Positions 6,440-8,168 of a stretch of 8,168 bases of DNA are shown here, one piece after another. The stretch is from RI-283 sp964487925 (GTDB lineage: Bacteria > Pseudomonadota > Gammaproteobacteria > SZUA-140). The position numbers and the translations under genes were made by a program. The notes under the pieces are model-generated. The model saw only the letters and a list, made by a program, of their open reading frames with translations. It made no database searches and was not told the DNA's origin. Numbering within the stretch: the first letter of the stretch is position 1; each line of letters starts with the position of its first letter. The DNA is taken from NCBI GenBank assembly GCA_964487925.1, contig CAZASZ010000072.1:1-8168 (forward strand), written 5' to 3'.

Positions 6440-6470
6440 CTAGCCCGGGATTCGGGCGGACAAAGCGTTT

Positions 6471-6479
6471 TGTGATAAT
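6471..6479 (+). promoter_or_regulatory. Candidate extended -10 promoter for the msrB operon
   Basis: TGT-GATAAT is an extended -10 element (TGn followed by five of six matches to TATAAT). No good -35 is present 17 bp upstream, which is tolerated for extended -10 promoters. It would place transcription start near 6486 and leave a leader of about 54 nt. The mlaE promoter must share the same 100-bp divergent region, but I could not place it. Confidence 0.3.
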
Positions 6480-6508
6480 TGTGTGCGCACGCACATGGTA
6501 GTCATTCC

Positions 6509-6524
6509 TTTTTTATTTAAAAAA
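6509..6524. repeat. T6-ATTT-A6 inverted repeat in the msrB leader
   Basis: Six T, then ATTT, then six A form an AT-only dyad 16 bp before the msrB ATG, in an otherwise GC-rich region. It could be a bendable or weakly paired leader element keeping the ribosome site open, or an UP-like element for the divergent mlaE promoter. The sequence does not decide between these. Confidence 0.4.
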
Positions 6525-6539
6525 TTCAGGTATAGCCTT

Positions 6540-6971
6540 ATGGTCGATACTAACGACAAAAAACAACATCCTGACGACGCACACTGGCGTGACCTTCTAG
6601 ATTCAGATCAGTACCATATCACCCGCGAAGGTGGAACAGAACCCCCGTTTACAGGGCGTTACCACGATCACCACGAAGACGGGATCTACCATTGCATCTG
6701 TTGTGGGCGCCCCCTTTTCAGGTCAGCAGCCAAATTTGATTCCGGTACAGGTTGGCCGAGCTTTCGCAAGCCAGCCGCCGAGAAGGCCGTACACACCCTG
6801 GCCGACCCAAGCCATGGCATGAACCGTACAGAAGTGCGCTGCGCCGATTGCGAAGCCCACCTGGGGCATGTCTTCAAGGATGGCCCTGCCCCTGGAAATA
6901 CCCGCTTCTGCATTAATTCCGCGGCTCTCAGATTTGCGCCTACCGGCGATCCAACGGATGACGAGGAATAG
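6540..6971 (+). CDS. msrB: Peptide-methionine (R)-S-oxide reductase MsrB
   Basis: MsrB reduces the R form of methionine sulfoxide in proteins back to methionine, using thioredoxin. The 143-residue protein carries both zinc CxxC pairs (Cys52/Cys55 in HCICCGRPLF and Cys101/Cys104 in VRCADCEAHLGH), the substrate loop FDSGTGWPSF (66-75) and catalytic Cys124 in RFCINSAALRF. There is no signal peptide, so it should act in the cytoplasm. I chose the ATG at 6540 because AGG lies 9 nt upstream and the length fits single-domain MsrB. A GTG at 6483 would add 19 basic and hydrophobic residues not typical of the family. The next gene follows after 6 bp, so the two are probably co-transcribed. Confidence 0.96.
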   Translation: MVDTNDKKQHPDDAHWRDLLDSDQYHITREGGTEPPFTGRYHDHHEDGIYHCICCGRPLFRSAAKFDSGTGWPSFRKPAAEKAVHTLADPSHGMNRTEVRCADCEAHLGHVFKDGPAPGNTRFCINSAALRFAPTGDPTDDEE

Positions 6972-6977
6972 CCGACC

Positions 6978-7748
6978 ATGTTCCGCACGCTCCGAATCAC
7001 AATACTGGCGCTCATTCTGATTTTCGTAGCCGTCAGCACCTGGCTGCAGGCGATCCGTTCAGCGGACTGGTCGCAGACACAGCGTGTTGTCATCTATCCC
7101 ATCAACGGTGATGGGGACGCATCCACGGCGGCTTATATCGAGAATTTGAGTCGCGAGAATTTCCGTCCGATCACCGCATATGTGGAGCGACAGGCGAAAC
7201 ACTATGGCCTGAACAACCTCCTACCGCTAGATATCGATCTAGCGCCGGAAATCCAAAGTCAGCCCCCCGAAATCCCGAACCACGGCGGCGCAATGGATGC
7301 CATTCTTTGGAGTTTGTCGCTTCGCTATTGGTCCTGGAAGGTAGAAGACTATACCGGAGTGACGCCCCAGGTACGCCTTTATGTCCGTTACTTTAATCCC
7401 AAACTACATCCCAGGCTTAATCACTCCGCGGGTCTGCGCAAGGGACTCCTCGGGGTCGTTCAGGCCTTTGCCAGCGCTAAAATGGCGGCGACCAACAAGG
7501 TTGTTATCACGCACGAGATGCTGCACGCTTTTGGCGCGCTTGATCACTACGATCTCGCCACCAATCTACCGAGTTTTCCCGACGGCTTTGCCGAACCGGA
7601 CAAGAGCCCCAGGTACCCGCAAGACAAGGCTGAGATTATGGGCGGCCGCATCCCGATCAGCGCGAATAAGGCCGATATACCGCATGGACTGAGTAATACC
7701 CTGATCGGCCCTTCGACAGCCAGGGAGATCCACTGGATTGAGGACTAG
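6978..7748 (+). CDS. Membrane-anchored putative zinc metalloprotease (HExxHxxGxxD, metzincin-like)
   Basis: I do not recognise a named gene. The 256-residue protein starts with a basic stretch and one hydrophobic helix (about 7-25, ITILALILIFVAVSTWL), so it is most likely anchored in the inner membrane with the rest in the periplasm. The key motif is THEMLHAFGALDHYD (178-192): His179, Glu180, His183, Gly186 and Asp189 fit HExxHxxGxxD, the zinc-binding pattern of snapalysin-type metzincins, with His190 adjacent. KAEIMGGRIP (217-226) could supply the Met-turn (Met221) that metzincins need. Other blocks, such as VRLYVRYFNPKLHPRLNHS, match no domain I know. The gene follows msrB by 6 bp with GAGGA upstream, pointing to one operon. 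Proteolytic activity is inferred from the motif only. Confidence 0.8.
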   Translation: MFRTLRITILALILIFVAVSTWLQAIRSADWSQTQRVVIYPINGDGDASTAAYIENLSRENFRPITAYVERQAKHYGLNNLLPLDIDLAPEIQSQPPEIPNHGGAMDAILWSLSLRYWSWKVEDYTGVTPQVRLYVRYFNPKLHPRLNHSAGLRKGLLGVVQAFASAKMAATNKVVITHEMLHAFGALDHYDLATNLPSFPDGFAEPDKSPRYPQDKAEIMGGRIPISANKADIPHGLSNTLIGPSTAREIHWIED

Positions 7749-7769
7749 TCACCGACACGCGTCGTCCTT

Positions 7770-7799
7770 TTGATCCCTTGAACTGATTTGCTCCATAAT
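7770..7799 (+). promoter_or_regulatory. Candidate sigma-70 promoter for the lipoprotein gene
   Basis: TTGATC (7770-7775) and CATAAT (7794-7799, five of six matches) lie 18 bp apart in the 82-bp space after the putative protease gene, about 31 bp before the lipoprotein ATG. This suggests the lipoprotein can be expressed independently of msrB. I see no terminator hairpin in the same gap, so read-through is also possible. Confidence 0.35.
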
Positions 7800-7830
7800 G
7801 AGCCACCACCCAATCCCAGCAGGAACGCCC

Positions 7831-8168
7831 ATGAATACCGTTCACTTCCGTACCGTGCCCATCTACCTGACCACCCTGCTCGCATTCGGATGCCTGACGG
7901 GATGCGCCAATGAGTCGGAACAAGACTGGCTGACCGGACGTTGGATCCCTATCCACAATCCATTGAACGAGTCCAATGACACCCTAGTATTCAAGTCGAA
8001 CGGCACGGTCACGGTTGAAACCACGGATAACCGCACCATTGATGGCGAATTTAAATTCCGAGACGACTTTGTGATTCTGCACCTCTCGGTGCCCAAGCGC
8101 CCCACTGAAGTCCGTTTAAAGATCAGCAAAGACCATAAGCGCCTGATGTACAAAAACGGCGCCTATTT
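7831..8168 (+). CDS. Putative outer-membrane lipoprotein, 3' end beyond the window
   Basis: The open frame runs 112 codons to the window edge without a stop. The N-terminus is a type II signal peptide: a hydrophobic stretch (PIYLTTLLAF) and a lipobox LTGC with Cys25. The residue after the cysteine is Ala, not Asp, which under the usual +2 rule favours outer-membrane sorting. Another Cys at 21 is a less likely lipidation site. AGGA lies 6 nt before the ATG, a good ribosome site. The mature part reads DWLTGRWIPIHN, then TLVFKSNGTVTVETTDNRTIDGEF and FVILHLSV (split blocks), a beta-rich pattern like small lipocalin-like domains of the 'G-x-W ... F-x-x-NGT' kind. That fold assignment is a guess, and no function is proposed. 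Confidence 0.78.
   Translation, partial: MNTVHFRTVPIYLTTLLAFGCLTGCANESEQDWLTGRWIPIHNPLNESNDTLVFKSNGTVTVETTDNRTIDGEFKFRDDFVILHLSVPKRPTEVRLKISKDHKRLMYKNGAY

Noticed and set aside
6483..6539. GTG start at 6483 for msrB
   Set aside because: It would add 19 residues atypical of MsrB and lacks a ribosome site; the candidate promoter would also put transcription start at about the same place.

Overview
The window looks like ordinary chromosome from a moderately GC-rich gammaproteobacterium. The evidence is the gene order yebC-ruvC-ruvA-ruvB-ybgC (the last normally leading into tolQRAB-pal) together with Mla phospholipid-transport genes. I cannot name a genus. A run of exactly 100 Ns (5126-5225) shows it comes from a draft scaffold. 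I see no insertion sequence, phage gene, CRISPR array, tRNA or rRNA. The longest stretch without a gene is about 210 bases (3094-3303); it is described as a regulatory region.

Layout. (1) 1-3093, minus strand: yebC, ruvC, ruvA, ruvB and the first codons of ybgC, read from right to left. ruvC and ruvA overlap by 4 bp and ybgC starts 3 bp after ruvB, so this reads as one transcript covering Holliday-junction processing and entry into the tol-pal cluster. (2) 3094-3303: divergent promoter region holding two overlapping palindromes with three evenly spaced GATC sites. (3) 3304-4359, plus strand: a protein with two cyclic-nucleotide-binding-like domains followed by a rhodanese domain and no DNA-binding domain. 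(4) 4422-6439, minus strand: an mla operon, mlaE-mlaD-[gap]-mlaA-mlaC. My main reading result is that the Ns hide much more than 100 bases. The codons left of the gap match the C-terminus of MlaA (VacJ), not MlaD, so reading through the Ns produces a false MlaD-MlaA chimera. No mlaF ATPase gene is visible. (5) 6540 to the end, plus strand: msrB, then 6 bp later a gene for a membrane-anchored protein with the zinc-protease signature HExxHxxGxxD and a Met-turn-like IMGG, then a lipoprotein gene cut off by the window end.

How they fit. RuvA and RuvB drive branch migration of Holliday junctions and RuvC cuts them; YebC is a translation-associated factor that is a routine neighbour. MlaE/D (inner membrane), MlaC (periplasm) and MlaA (outer membrane) move phospholipids between the two membranes and would need MlaF from elsewhere. 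The msrB cluster combines methionine-sulfoxide repair with two envelope proteins of unknown role. No clearly new multi-gene system is visible. The least-explained genes are the cNMP/rhodanese fusion and the HExxHxxGxxD protein.
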